From NCBI GenBank assembly GCA_030651035.1, contig JAUSCK010000183.1, forward strand, positions 1 through 41,203: a stretch of DNA of 41,203 nucleotides, written 5' to 3'. Positions 21,458 through 32,330 of this stretch are shown here, piece after piece. Position numbers and translations under genes: made by a program. Source of the DNA: Elusimicrobiota bacterium (lineage in GTDB: Bacteria > Elusimicrobiota > Elusimicrobia > Elusimicrobiales > UBA9959). Under the pieces are notes generated by a model. The model was not told the DNA's origin and did not search any database. It was given only the letters and a program-made list of their open reading frames with translations. Within the stretch, counting starts at the first letter, position 1; each line of letters opens with the position of its first letter.

Positions 21458-22347
21458 ATGCAAAAGCAGCGCGTAAAAAACAGCGTAAAAGCCTCGATAA
21501 AAGACGGCATTGCCTGGGCGGCGATGAGCGGCTTCGCCGAGCCTTACGCCGTGCCTTTCGCCATGGCGCTCGGCGCCTCGACCATGGGCGTAGGCGTGCT
21601 GCGCTCCATCCCTTCGCTGGCGTCTTCTGACCTCCACCTACCTGGCGGCCCCCTATTTCAGCGTATATTCGTAACTACTCAAGTCTACTCTGTCATCCCC
21701 GCAAGCCGTAGGCGGGGATCCATTAAAGAAACGGGGATTCATGGATTCCTGCCAACGACACGCAGGAATGACATAGGGAGCTGAGTAGTTACGTATATTC
21801 GCTGAAGGAGCTTAAGTGCGATTACCTGCACTACATGGTGCTGATGACCATCGGCCCGCTGATGACCTACCTTTTCATGCAGCGCTGGGGGCAGGCGGCC
21901 GACGCCTGCGGCAGCGTGAAGATCCTTAAAGCCGCCTTCCTGCTTATCCCGACGGTGCCGCTGCTCTGGGCCCTCGGCCGGAATTTTTATTACCTGGCCG
22001 CGGTGGAGATGTATTCGGGAATTATCTGGGGGGCCTATCTTATAGGCATGAACAATTTTATTTACGAGACTATCCCGGCCCATTCGCGCACGGGGTATAA
22101 CGCCTTCTACGGCTTTTTGTGCGGCATAGCCCAGTTCGGCGGGGCGCTTGCGGGCGGCTGGCTTTATGAGCGGCTCCCCCACGTGTGGGGGAGCGCCTTT
22201 ATCTTCCTGCTGCTGATCTCGGCTTTTCTCCGGGCGCTGGCCGTTATCCCGCTGTTCCTGCTGGTGCGCGAAGTGCGCACCGTAAAAGCCACCGGCCCGG
22301 TGGAACTCCTGCTCTTTATCTCCGGCTTTAAGCCGCTTATCCGCTGA
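21458..22347 (+). pseudogene. MFS transporter destroyed by internal deletion and MITE insertion
   Basis: The first part encodes GIAWAAMSGFAEPYAVPFAM and VGVLRSIPSLASS, typical of an MFS N-terminus. Near 21630 the frame shifts, and most of the next helices are missing. The segment STYLAAPYFSVYS continues in another frame, is broken at 21671 by the 122-bp element, and resumes at 21801 (LKELKCDYLHYMVLMTIGP). The C-terminal half (six helices, up to 22347) is intact. A ~400-aa transporter is thus reduced to two pieces and cannot be functional. The upstream sequence has two TATAAT-like boxes near 21430-21445. Confidence 0.8.
21663..21800. mobile_element. 122-bp MITE with 8-bp target duplication
   Basis: Element 21671-21792 has perfect 11-bp terminal inverted repeats GTAACTACTCA / TGAGTAGTTAC. 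It is flanked by the direct repeat GTATATTC (21663-21670 and 21793-21800). Removing element plus one duplication restores the codons FSVYSLKEL of the MFS gene. The interior contains nested palindromes (CCCCGC..GCGGGG near 21698-21717; ATTCCTGC..GCAGGAAT near 21745-21769) and no gene. The GTAA end and 8-bp duplication match the IS66 family, so an IS66-type transposase probably moved it. Confidence 0.85.
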
Positions 22348-22414
22348 GTTTCTACAAAGCCGCAGCTCCGCGGTGCCATTGTGCCCAGCCGGGCTTGGGC
22401 CCCTTGCCTTGACT

Positions 22415-22438
22415 GCGCAAGTACTATAGGTCTTGCGC
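22415..22438. promoter_or_regulatory. Inverted repeat upstream of a secreted-protein gene
   Basis: GCGCAAG (22415-22421) and CTTGCGC (22432-22438) are separated by 10 bp. A TATAAAT box follows at about 22456, and the ribosome site ACAGGAGAG lies just before the ATG at 22500. The repeat is at the place expected for an operator or activator site. Confidence 0.4.
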
Positions 22439-22499
22439 GAAGGCTTTCACTGTGGTATAAATATAGTGACGGTTCAAACAGTTACAGGAGAGCATCAAA

Positions 22500-23402
22500 A
22501 TGAAGAATATCACCAAGGTTGTGGCTGCGGGGCTTTTATCCTTTAATTTTATTTCCTTCGCTTCCGCGGCGGGAGGCGAGGTTCTGAAATCCGCGGGCCT
22601 GGGCGCGGCGGATGTCGCGATGCCGAAAGCGCCGGCCCCTTCAGCCTCGGCGCAGGCTGAAATGCCGGACGTGGATTTTTTCAGCTACTTCGGCTACGGC
22701 GAAAAGCCCAAGGCCGCCCGGTTGCACATGGAAAAGGGCCTGAAGGGCATTGAAAAGGAAAGTCTTTTATCTGTTAAACTGGAGTCGATCAGGAACGCCT
22801 ACCTCAAGCCCGCCATCACTTTCACCACCGGGGCCGGCACAAAAGTGCATATCAGCGGCACCAAGGCCTCCAACTGCCCGGACGGCGGCAACACCTGCGC
22901 CGATAAGGAAAAGTTCTTCCTGGTCCTGACCACCGACAAGAACGAGAGCTACTTCGTGCGGGCCATGGAGATAATCAACTGGGGCATCTTCATGAGCGGC
23001 TCCAAGACCGTGACCATAGACGGCGAAAAATATGTGGTTAAAGTCTACGCCAACGCCTCTACCCCCGAGAACAGCAAACTCGAGGTTAAAGGCCCCCGCG
23101 GCGTGGTGCTGACCTCTTCCCTTAAAGCGGTGGGCGACGGCGTGGCGGCCAAGGGCTTGGACGTTAAGCTGGGCAAGGCTTATAAGCTGGCCTACGGCAA
23201 CGAGATAGTGCAGGGCAAGCAGGGCGCCAAGTTCACCGACAAGATGCTGCTGCTGATGATACCTTTCCCGGTGGTGGACGCGTCTTCCTACTTCATCTTT
23301 AACGCCTCCGACATAAAGGCCACCGGCGTAACCTTCCCGTCGTTCGAGCAGGGCTACGGCTTCAGGCTGGAGAACGGGCTGCTGGATATTTACAGGATAT
23401 AA
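22500..23402 (+). CDS. Secreted hypothetical protein
   Basis: 300 aa. Signal peptide MKNITKVVAAGLLSFNFISFASA ends at about residue 23, so the mature protein is exported. A low-complexity Ala/Pro stretch (about 40-55) follows, then a mostly beta-type domain with one Cys pair (SNCPDGGNTC, around residues 120-130) that could form a disulfide. Family not recognised. It has its own promoter region with an inverted repeat upstream and a strong terminator immediately downstream, so it is a single-gene unit between the MFS pseudogene and convergent argF. Confidence 0.7.
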   Translation: MKNITKVVAAGLLSFNFISFASAAGGEVLKSAGLGAADVAMPKAPAPSASAQAEMPDVDFFSYFGYGEKPKAARLHMEKGLKGIEKESLLSVKLESIRNAYLKPAITFTTGAGTKVHISGTKASNCPDGGNTCADKEKFFLVLTTDKNESYFVRAMEIINWGIFMSGSKTVTIDGEKYVVKVYANASTPENSKLEVKGPRGVVLTSSLKAVGDGVAAKGLDVKLGKAYKLAYGNEIVQGKQGAKFTDKMLLLMIPFPVVDASSYFIFNASDIKATGVTFPSFEQGYGFRLENGLLDIYRI

Positions 23403-23412
23403 GGCCGGGAGC

Positions 23413-23450
23413 AATAAAAAAGGCCGGGAGAATTCCCGGCCTTTTTTATT
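23413..23450 (+). terminator. Bidirectional terminator between the secreted-protein gene and argF
   Basis: The stem AGGCCGGGA / TCCCGGCCT extends through an A-run and T-run (AATAAAAA / TTTTTTATT) with a 4-nt loop. It serves both convergent genes. Confidence 0.9.
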
Positions 23451-23477
23451 GGCGCAGCTTCGCGCCGGTCGATCTTG

Positions 23478-24482
23478 TCAGCCTCCGAGGGTCGCGACCA
23501 TTACGGCTTTGATCGTGTGCATGCGGTTCTCCGCCTGGTCGAAAGCGATGCAGGCTTTCGATTCAAAGACCTCTTCGGTGACTTCGATGCCGTTCTTCAG
23601 CCCGAACTGCTCGGACACCTGTTTGCCCACTTTGGTGTCGGCGTTGTGGAAGGCCGGCAGGCAGTGCATGAACTTGACGTTCGGGTTGCCGGCTCTCTTC
23701 ATGACCGCCGGGTTGACCTGGTAGGGCTTCAGCAGCTTGATCCTCTCCGCCCATACTTCCTTCGGTTCGCCCATGGACACCCAGACGTCGGTGTGTATGA
23801 AGTCCGCGCCCCTGACGGCCTGGTCGACCTTGTCGGTGATGGTTATGCGGGCGCCTGACGCTTTGGCTATTTCTTTGCAGGCCGCCACCAGCTCAGCGTC
23901 GGGCTGCAGGCCCTTCGGGGCGCCGATCCGCACGTCCATGCCCAGAATAGAGCCGACCACCAGGAGGGAGCGGCCCATGTTGAACCTGGCGTCGCCGAGA
24001 TACGCGTAGGAGATCTTCTCCAAGGGCTTGGAGCAGTGCTCCGTCATGGTCAGCACGTCGGCCAGCATCTGGGTCGGGTGCCATTCGTTCGTCAGGCCGT
24101 TCCAGACGGGCACGCCGGCGAACCTGGCCAGCTCTTCGACGATCGTGTGGGCGAAACCGCGGTATTCGATCCCGTCGTACATCCTGCCCAGAACGCGGGC
24201 GGTATCCCTGACCGTTTCCTTGTGTCCCATCTGGCTGCCCGACGGCTCAAGGTAGGTCACATGCGCGCCCTGGTCGTGCGCGGCCACTTCGAAAGCGCAG
24301 CGCGTGCGGGTGGAGGATTTTTCGAAGATCAGGGCTATGTTCTTGCCGGCCAGCCTGGGCTGCTCGGTGCCCGCGTATTTCGCGGCTTTGAGGTCTTTGG
24401 ACAGTTTCAGGAGGAAAACCAGCTCCTGTTTCGTAAAGTCGAGCTCTTTGAGGAAGTGCCTGTTCTTGAGATTGAATCCCAT
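23478..24482 (-). CDS. argF: Ornithine carbamoyltransferase
   Basis: 334 aa. Carbamoyl-phosphate site [10 protein letters not shown] (residues 56-65), the HPTQ motif (135-138) and the ornithine-site HCLPAFH near residue 275 identify the enzyme, which makes citrulline from ornithine and carbamoyl phosphate. Length is normal. The ATG is preceded by AAGGAG. No other arginine genes are adjacent, so it is either the biosynthetic enzyme on its own or the catabolic one; sequence reading cannot decide. It is divergent from cysE, with A/T-rich promoter sequence between. Confidence 0.95.
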   Translation of the reverse strand: MGFNLKNRHFLKELDFTKQELVFLLKLSKDLKAAKYAGTEQPRLAGKNIALIFEKSSTRTRCAFEVAAHDQGAHVTYLEPSGSQMGHKETVRDTARVLGRMYDGIEYRGFAHTIVEELARFAGVPVWNGLTNEWHPTQMLADVLTMTEHCSKPLEKISYAYLGDARFNMGRSLLVVGSILGMDVRIGAPKGLQPDAELVAACKEIAKASGARITITDKVDQAVRGADFIHTDVWVSMGEPKEVWAERIKLLKPYQVNPAVMKRAGNPNVKFMHCLPAFHNADTKVGKQVSEQFGLKNGIEVTEEVFESKACIAFDQAENRMHTIKAVMVATLGG

Positions 24483-24573
24483 TATAATTCTCCTTAAGCG
24501 GGTCGTCTAATATAAAAATTATATAATACTTTTGCGCGGGGCGAGAGAAATAAGGGGACATGAAAAGGAAAAA

Positions 24574-25194
24574 ATGAATTTCGCCGAAGATATTAAAACG
24601 GTTTTCGAAAAGGACCCGGCAGCGAGGAGCCTTGCCGAGGTGCTGTCCTGTTATCCCGGCCTGCATGCTGTCTGGTTATACCGCCCCGCCCATTGGCTCT
24701 GGGGGCTTGGGCTGTATTTCCCCGCCCGCCTGCTTTCGCATCTCGCCCGGTTTTTCACGGGGGTCGAGATACACCCCGGGGCGACAATAGGCCGGCGTTT
24801 CTTTATAGACCACGGCATGGGCGTGGTGATAGGCGAGACCGCCGAGATAGGCGACGACGTGCTGATGTACCAGGGCGTGGTCCTGGGCGGAACCTCGCTT
24901 GAGCACAAGAAGCGCCACCCCACGCTCGGCAACGGCGTGGTGGTGGGGTCCGGCGCCACCGTGCTCGGCGCCATTAAGATCGGCGACCGCTCGCGCATCG
25001 GCGCGGGGTCCGTGGTCCTGAAGGAAGTGCCGCCGGACACCACCGTCTTCGGCATACCGGCGCACAGCGCCAGCGGCGGCGCGGAGGGCCGCGCCCAGCT
25101 GGACCATAACAAGCTGCCGGACTATTGCAGCGAGGAGATGCGCCGCGTGCAGGCCCAGCTGGACGAACTGAGAAAAGAACTGATAAAAAAATGA
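24574..25194 (+). CDS. cysE: Serine O-acetyltransferase
   Basis: 206 aa from the ATG at 24574, which has AAGGA upstream; an in-frame start at 24532 would add 14 residues lacking a ribosome site. An N-terminal helical part (1-60) precedes the left-handed beta-helix of hexapeptide repeats ([21 protein letters not shown] onward), with the catalytic region [18 protein letters not shown] and the loop [15 protein letters not shown]. It transfers acetyl from acetyl-CoA to serine, the first step of cysteine synthesis. It lacks the long N-terminal domain of the E. coli enzyme, as in many bacteria. The stop overlaps the anmK ATG. Confidence 0.93.
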   Translation: MNFAEDIKTVFEKDPAARSLAEVLSCYPGLHAVWLYRPAHWLWGLGLYFPARLLSHLARFFTGVEIHPGATIGRRFFIDHGMGVVIGETAEIGDDVLMYQGVVLGGTSLEHKKRHPTLGNGVVVGSGATVLGAIKIGDRSRIGAGSVVLKEVPPDTTVFGIPAHSASGGAEGRAQLDHNKLPDYCSEEMRRVQAQLDELRKELIKK

Positions 25195-26345
25195 AAAAAG
25201 CTGATATCCTGGGCCTGATGAGCGGCACCTCGGCCGACGGGCTTTCGATAGCCCTTTGCGAAGCCGCGGGCCGCGCTCTCAGCGTTAAGGCTTTTGGCAA
25301 TTATCCTTACACGGCCGCCCTGCAGGCGCGCATAATAGCCGCCAAGGACCTAAAAGCGCCGGAGCTCTCCGCGCTGAATTTCGAGCTGGGCCGCCTCTGG
25401 GCCGGCATGGTTAAGCGCTTCTGCCGCGCTCATAAAATAGCCTATAAGAATATAGCGGTCATCGGCTCGCACGGCCAGACGGTGTGGCATGCCCCGCACT
25501 TTGGCCGGGCTTTGCCCGGAAAAAGTGCGGGGCACTCCCCGGGAAAACAGGGCCATACCATGCAGATAGGCGAGGCTTCTTTCATCGCCGAAGAAACCGG
25601 CCGCCCGGTGGTGTGCGACTTCCGCCCGGCCGACATGGCCGCCGGCGGCGAGGGCGCCCCGCTCATCCCGTTCCTGGACGAGTACCTTTACGGCGGGGGG
25701 GAGCCTGCGGCGCTGCAGAACATAGGTGGCGTAGGCAACATAGCTTTTGCCGGAAAAGGCGTTAAGACTTCCGGCTTCGACACCGGCCCCGGCAACTCCC
25801 TGATGGACACCGCCGTTCACAGGCTCTCGGGCGGCAGACTTTCTTACGACAAAGGCGGGGCCTGGGCCGCCGCCGGCAGCGCGGATACGGAAAAAGTTCA
25901 CCGCCTGCTGGAAGCGCCTTTTTTCAGCCGCCGGCCCCCCAAGTCGCTTGACCGCAATGAATATTCACTGGGCTACCTGCAAAAACATTTCTCCGGGCGG
26001 CTTAATAAAAAATACGGCCCGGACCTGCTGGCTACCCTTAACCTTTTCACCGCGGCGTCCATAGCGCTGGCTTTCAGGAAATTCGCCCCGCGCGGGACAA
26101 AGGAGCTTATAGTAAGCGGCGGCGGGGCGCTTAATCCCGTGCTGATGGATAACATCGCGGCCCTGCTGCTGCCCTCCGGAGTGCGGGTGCGCTCAACCGC
26201 CGAGCTTGGCCTGCACCCGCTGGCCAAGGAGCCGGCCTGCTTCGCCCTGCTGGCCTGGCTGGCGCTCCGGGGACGTGTAAACCACTGCCCTTCCGCCACC
26301 GGCGCGCGCGGTCCCCGCGTGCTGGGCAAGATCATCGCCCGCTGA
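25191..26345 (+). CDS. anmK: Anhydro-N-acetylmuramic acid kinase
   Basis: 384 aa from the ATG overlapping the cysE stop. The opening [19 protein letters not shown] is the family signature (nucleotide-binding MSGTS.DG). [37 protein letters not shown] and [11 protein letters not shown] follow, and SGGGALNP is near the C-terminus. AnmK phosphorylates and opens 1,6-anhydroMurNAc during recycling of peptidoglycan fragments. Family members usually have a D-G-x-D near residue 15; here the second Asp reads S (ADGLS), a substitution to note because that Asp contributes to the active site in many homologues. Followed 2 bp later by an MFS gene. Confidence 0.92.
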   Translation: MKKADILGLMSGTSADGLSIALCEAAGRALSVKAFGNYPYTAALQARIIAAKDLKAPELSALNFELGRLWAGMVKRFCRAHKIAYKNIAVIGSHGQTVWHAPHFGRALPGKSAGHSPGKQGHTMQIGEASFIAEETGRPVVCDFRPADMAAGGEGAPLIPFLDEYLYGGGEPAALQNIGGVGNIAFAGKGVKTSGFDTGPGNSLMDTAVHRLSGGRLSYDKGGAWAAAGSADTEKVHRLLEAPFFSRRPPKSLDRNEYSLGYLQKHFSGRLNKKYGPDLLATLNLFTAASIALAFRKFAPRGTKELIVSGGGALNPVLMDNIAALLLPSGVRVRSTAELGLHPLAKEPACFALLAWLALRGRVNHCPSATGARGPRVLGKIIAR

Positions 26346-26347
26346 CC

Positions 26348-27670
26348 ATGGAGCATCCGGCCGCGCACCGCTCAAAGCTAAGCCTGATGCTGCGGGCTTT
26401 CAAATACCGCAACTACCGGCTTTTTTTTTGCGGGCAGTGTATTTCGCTGATCGGCACCTGGATGCAGAGCGTGGCTCTGAGCTGGCTGGTATACCGCCTT
26501 ACCGGCTCAACTCTCCTGTTGGGGGTAACCGGCTTCGCCTCGCAGGCGCCCAGCCTGCTGCTGGCGCCTTTAACAGGGCCGGCCGCTGACCGCTTCGACC
26601 GCCGCAAAATATTAATATTTACCCAGATCTTGTCCATGCTGCAGGCCATGGCGCTGGCGCTGCTGGTGCTGTCCGGCTCGCCGCAGGTGTGGCAGATAAT
26701 CGCTCTTGCCTCCGCCATCGGCGTTATAAACGCCTTCGATATCCCGGCCAGGCAAGCCTTCATAGTGGAGCTGGTCGAGAAGCGCGAGGACCTGGCCAAC
26801 GCCATCGCGCTTAACTCCTCCATGTTCAACTCCGCCAGGCTTATAGGGCCCGCTATAGCCGGGGTTTGCATAGCCGCGTTCGGGGAAGGGGTCTGCTTCC
26901 TGGCCAACGCTCTTTCCTACACCGCGGTCATCGCCGCCCTGCTGGCTATGCGCCTGCCTCCGGGCCGCACCAGCGGGGGCGGAGGTGAAAAGAGCGGCGG
27001 CTTCAAAGAGGGGCTTAAATACGCTTTCGGTTTCCCGCCGATAAAATATGTGGTGCTGATGCTGGCCGCGGGAAGCCTGTTCGGCATGCCTTACGCCGTG
27101 CTTATGCCGGCCTACATCAGGGAGATCCTGCACGGCGGTCCTAGGACGCTGGGCTTCATAATGGGCTGCTCCGGCGCCGGGGCGCTTTTGGGCGCGCTGC
27201 GGCTGGCCGGGCGGAAGCATCCCGCCGGGCTGGAGCGCGGCATCCCTTTCTTTACAGGGCTTTTCGGACTTGGCCTGCTGGCATTTTCTTTTTCGACAAG
27301 CGTCGCGCTTTCGGCTGTTCTTATCGCTTGCGCCAGCTTCGGCATGATAAGCTTCATGGCCTCCGGCAACACGGTTGTACAGACGCTCGTGGACGACGAT
27401 AAGCGCGGCAGGGTGATGGCCCTTTACTCGGTGGCCTTCATGGGCATGGCGCCGTTCGGCAGCCTGCTGGCCGGCTGGGCTGCCAGCCGCATCGGCGTGG
27501 CGCACACCATGGCGCTCAGCGGTTTATTTGTGCTGGCCGCTACTCTGGCGTTCGTCTCAAAGCTTAAGGAGATCTCCGCCCACGCCGCCCCCGTGTACGG
27601 CCGCCTGGGGCTGGAGGGAATAGCGGCTGAGGGCCTGGCGGAAGCCGAAAGGGCGGAAAGGCCCGTTTAA
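26348..27670 (+). CDS. MFS exporter (MFS_3/EntS-like)
   Basis: 440 aa with twelve predicted helices. The N-terminal FKYRNYRLFFCGQCISLIG and TWMQSVALSWLVYRLTGS are characteristic of the EntS/MFS_3 family, with the loop motif GPAADRFDRRKILI between helices 2 and 3. The helix pattern and internal similarity between halves are intact. Family members export siderophores or drugs; the substrate here is unknown. It starts 2 bp after anmK, so it is in the cysE-anmK operon, and recycling-product export is possible but speculative. An AAGGCAAG-like ribosome site is poor. Confidence 0.88.
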   Translation: MEHPAAHRSKLSLMLRAFKYRNYRLFFCGQCISLIGTWMQSVALSWLVYRLTGSTLLLGVTGFASQAPSLLLAPLTGPAADRFDRRKILIFTQILSMLQAMALALLVLSGSPQVWQIIALASAIGVINAFDIPARQAFIVELVEKREDLANAIALNSSMFNSARLIGPAIAGVCIAAFGEGVCFLANALSYTAVIAALLAMRLPPGRTSGGGGEKSGGFKEGLKYAFGFPPIKYVVLMLAAGSLFGMPYAVLMPAYIREILHGGPRTLGFIMGCSGAGALLGALRLAGRKHPAGLERGIPFFTGLFGLGLLAFSFSTSVALSAVLIACASFGMISFMASGNTVVQTLVDDDKRGRVMALYSVAFMGMAPFGSLLAGWAASRIGVAHTMALSGLFVLAATLAFVSKLKEISAHAAPVYGRLGLEGIAAEGLAEAERAERPV

Positions 27671-27677
27671 GATATCA

Positions 27678-27721
27678 GCCGTCCGAAGCGCATAGCGCCT
27701 GATACGGCACAAACAAAGTTT
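27678..27721 (+). repeat. Dispersed palindromic motif, copy A
   Basis: GCCGTCCGAAGCGCATAGCG followed by CCTGATACGGCACAAACAAAGTTT. It matches copies at 30817-30849 and (inverted) 31161-31205. The core is an imperfect palindrome GCCGT..GCGC-ATA-GCGC..ACGGC. This copy lies immediately upstream of the squalene-synthase-like gene, over its -35 region. Confidence 0.8.
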
Positions 27722-27738
27722 GGTAAAATTTATAGGTA

Positions 27739-28886
27739 ATGGAAAATCAAGAGAAGGCGCATCTTTCCGGCGAGATCAAGACCATACTTAAAAAGGTCTC
27801 GCGCACTCTTTATTTGAGCCTGAACATCCTGCCCGAGCCGGTCAGAAGTTCCATGGGGCTGGGCTACCTGCTGTGCAGGGCGCTGGACACCGTGGTGGAC
27901 ACTCCCGGTGTTCAGGCCGCGGATAAACTTGAGATAATTTTCCTGGCGCGCGGGCTGGACAAGCCGGATAACTCCGCGGCGCTCCTGAAAAAGATCCGCT
28001 CTCTTTCCGCGCTGCCGGCTCCCCAGGGCGAGAGAGAGCTGCTGCTTAAGTTCGGCAAGATACTTTCCATTTACTCGTCTTTCCCGCCGGAGGACAGGGC
28101 GGTCTTCTCCGGGCTGATCCACGGGGTTTCCTCCGGCCTGGAGATGGACGTGCGCACCTTCCCGGGCGGCGGGCCGTCCTCCTTCGCTCCGGTGCTTTCG
28201 CCAGGAGCTTCGGAGGGACGTGGCCCTGCGAAGCTATTGTTAAGCGAAGCAGGCCCGGCGGCCTTTAAGACCGCGCGGGAGCTTGAGCTCTACTGCGCGC
28301 GCACAGGCGGCGCCCCCGGCGTATTCTGGACCCGTCTTTACCGCAAGGCCCTGAGGCGCTCCGGCAGGAGCGGCTCAACTTTCCCGTCCGAGAATGGCGC
28401 CGAGATGATAGGCTCGGCGCTGCAGATGATAAATATACTTAAAGACATGGCCGGCGACCTCAGGCTGGGGCGCTGTTACCTGCCGCAGGAAGACCTGGAT
28501 TCCAGGAACATGAAGCCGGCTGAGCTGCTGCTGCCTTCTAATATGGGCAGGCTGCGGGACATAACCGCCAAGTGGATGTACTGGGCGCTGGACAGGCTGG
28601 ACCTGTGCGAGGCTTTTGTCTCCGCGATCCCCAAGTCCGAGATGGCCATGCGGGCGGCGGTGATCTGGCCCGTTTACTGGGCTATGGACACGCTTGAGGA
28701 AGCCGCGCATTCGAACCTGCTCGACCCGGCCGACAGGCCCCGCGTCAAGCGCAGCCGCATTTATACCACCATAGCCGCCACGCCGCCCCTGCTGCTCAGC
28801 AACACGGCTTTCGCGCGCGGCTACAGGTTCCGCCGGGAGACCCTTATCGGCTCCATTACCGGCGGCAATTACGAGGGGAGGGCTAT

Positions 28887-28890
<4 letters not shown>
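27739..28890 (+). CDS. Squalene/phytoene synthase family protein
   Basis: 383 aa. The SRTLYLSLNILP start and GYLLCRALDTVVDTP (first Asp motif, D50-x3-D54, the usual DDxxD with one Asp replaced by Thr) fit trans-isoprenyl condensing enzymes. The second motif DMAGDLRLGRCYLPQEDL lies near residue 236. The enzymes join two prenyl diphosphates to give squalene or phytoene. No other hopanoid or carotenoid genes are in the window. The Pal gene overlaps its 3' end by 4 bp. TAAAAT (27724-27729) upstream puts the predicted transcription start within a few bases of the ATG, and there is no ribosome site. Confidence 0.85.
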
Positions 28891-30805
<1,915 letters not shown>

Positions 30806-30816
30806 TCACCTTTGTG

Positions 30817-30849
30817 GCCGTCTGATGCGCATAGCGCTTGTTACGGCAC
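30817..30849 (+). repeat. Dispersed palindromic motif, copy B
   Basis: GCCGTCTGATGCGCATAGCG then CTTGTTACGGCAC. It shares all core positions with copies A and C but diverges after GGCAC. Located between rpmA and obg. Confidence 0.75.
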
Positions 30850-30868
30850 TGCCAGAGGCTTTGAAAGG

Positions 30869-31129
30869 TTATTTCGCGACGGGATAAACGCTGATCTGCT
30901 TCTTGTTGCGTTTGGCCCACTCGAACTTAACGACGCCGGTGACTATGCTGAAAAGGGTGTCGTCCGACGCCCGCCTGACGTTCTCTCCGGGGAGGAACTT
31001 GGTGCCGCGCTGGCGGACCAGGACCTCGCCGGCGTTCACGAGCTGGCAGCCGTAGCGCTTGACGCCGAGGCGCTGGCCGTGGCTGTCCCGCCCGTTAGTG
31101 CTTGAACCTTGTGATTTGGTACTCGCCAT
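30869..31129 (-). CDS. rpmA: 50S ribosomal protein L27
   Basis: 86 aa. [30 protein letters not shown] and [19 protein letters not shown] are diagnostic. The N-terminus reaches the peptidyl-transferase centre. There is no cleavable N-terminal extension of the Firmicutes type. The residue after GSS is T-N-G where many L27 proteins have K-N-G, a minor change. Transcribed with rplU upstream. Confidence 0.97.
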   Translation of the reverse strand: MASTKSQGSSTNGRDSHGQRLGVKRYGCQLVNAGEVLVRQRGTKFLPGENVRRASDDTLFSIVTGVVKFEWAKRNKKQISVYPVAK

Positions 31130-31160
31130 ATTAAACCTCTATATGTGGATCGTTGGTGAC

Positions 31161-31205
31161 AAAACTATGTTTGTGCCGTATCAGGCGCTATGCGCATCAG
31201 ACGGC
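31161..31205 (-). repeat. Dispersed palindromic motif, copy C
   Basis: Read on the minus strand: GCCGTCTGATGCGCATAGCG, CCTGATACGGCACAAACATAGTTTT. It agrees with copy A over nearly its full length, including the CACAAAC-A-AGTTT extension. Located between rplU and rpmA. Confidence 0.8.
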
Positions 31206-31242
31206 CAAGCCTTGAGGTGCGCCTTCCAACAGGGGCCAAAAA

Positions 31243-31554
31243 CTATGACAACTGGATATCTTTAACTTCTATCTCAGTAAGTTCCTGGCGGTGCCCCGAA
31301 CCTTTTTCATAAGCTTTCTTGGATTTTTTCCTGAAAACTATTAATTTGGGGCCTTTGAGATGCCGGACTATCCGGACCGTTACTTTAGCGGAGGGAGACT
31401 GGGAGACCGGGGCGCTTTTCTCGTCCTGCGAGGCTGACCACAGGGCCTTGAAGGTCACTTCCGCGCCTTTGAGGTCCGTGAGTTTTTCAACCTGCAGGAT
31501 TTCGCCGGGGACTACCCAGTACTGCTTGCCGCCTGTTTCGATTATTGCGTACAT
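31243..31554 (-). CDS. rplU: 50S ribosomal protein L21
   Basis: 103 aa from the ATG at 31554 (MYAIIETGGKQYWVVPGEIL, the standard L21 start). A TTG 18 bp further upstream is in frame but would add residues not found in the family. The KPGSGHRQELTEIEVKDI-like C-terminus reads KGSGHRQELTEIEVKDIQ. Binds 23S rRNA. TATAAT near 31637-31642 on the minus strand is a likely promoter. No clear ribosome site; the leader is A/T-rich. Confidence 0.96.
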   Translation of the reverse strand: MYAIIETGGKQYWVVPGEILQVEKLTDLKGAEVTFKALWSASQDEKSAPVSQSPSAKVTVRIVRHLKGPKLIVFRKKSKKAYEKGSGHRQELTEIEVKDIQLS

Positions 31555-31783
31555 AGTATATATATGATACAAAAAAATATGAAAACAGGCAAATGAAAAA
31601 TAGCGGATGCCGGCAGGGGCGGCGGCGTCAGGATGATCTTATTATACAAGTTACCTTATCCCTGCCGCCAGCTTGCGCGTGGACCATGCGACCTATAACG
31701 TTATAGGCCTTCAGCCACTTACGCGCGGCGCTGTTTTATACGATAATATAGACATGCAATTTGAGTTCGAACCGGAGGCTTCA

Positions 31784-32218
31784 ATGTTCAAGACATACTG
31801 TTTTTTCCTGGCGGCTTCGGCCGTTATTCTTTTTTCAGGCGCCGCGCGCGCCGAAGGAAAGAAGCCGCCGGCGCCCGGTAAGCCGGCAAAGCAGGCCATA
31901 AATGCCATTTCCGCTGAGCTTAAAGTTTCAACCACGGCGCAATTTAAGGCCGACATTCCGGGCTATACGGATTTTGACGCCTTCAGTTCGGTGAACGACC
32001 CCCTTTACCGCGAGGGTTCAAAAGAGCTGCTTAAGCAGGTCATGGAAAATGACGCGGGAAAAAAGGGCGCGGCCAGGGATACTCTGCGCGACGCCCCGAT
32101 CTCAAAAGAGCTGCAGCATGGCGCCGTCCGAGCGGTAAAAGCCAGGCCCTTCATGAAAAAGGCCAGGGCCGGCAAGCCGCTGCATACCGACCCCGTAAAA
32201 GCCAAGAATACTTTTTAA
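31784..32218 (+). CDS. Small secreted hypothetical protein
   Basis: 144 aa from the ATG at 31784, chosen because ACCGGAGG lies 7 bp upstream and the signal peptide (MFKTYCFFLAASAVILFSGA, cleavage after ARA) then begins at once. The mature part is charged and lysine-rich, starting with a Pro/Lys/Ala stretch (KKPPAPGKPAKQA). There is no Cys in the mature protein and no family I recognise. TATACGATAATAT about 40 bp upstream is a probable -10 region. A perfect hairpin terminator follows, so it is a single-gene unit divergent from rplU. Confidence 0.65.
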   Translation: MFKTYCFFLAASAVILFSGAARAEGKKPPAPGKPAKQAINAISAELKVSTTAQFKADIPGYTDFDAFSSVNDPLYREGSKELLKQVMENDAGKKGAARDTLRDAPISKELQHGAVRAVKARPFMKKARAGKPLHTDPVKAKNTF

Positions 32219-32258
32219 GTCCCGGGCGCATGGCCGGTCGAAGCCGGAGGCCTGTCCC

Positions 32259-32283
32259 AAAGAACCCGCTTCGCGGGTTCTTT
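32259..32283 (+). terminator. Hairpin terminator
   Basis: Perfect 11-bp stem AAAGAACCCGC / GCGGGTTCTTT with loop TTC, 40 bp past the stop of the small secreted protein. The T-run is short. Confidence 0.8.
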
Positions 32284-32330
32284 GCTTTCCAGGGTTCATA
32301 AGTAATAGAATAACCTAACGGAGGCGGCCA

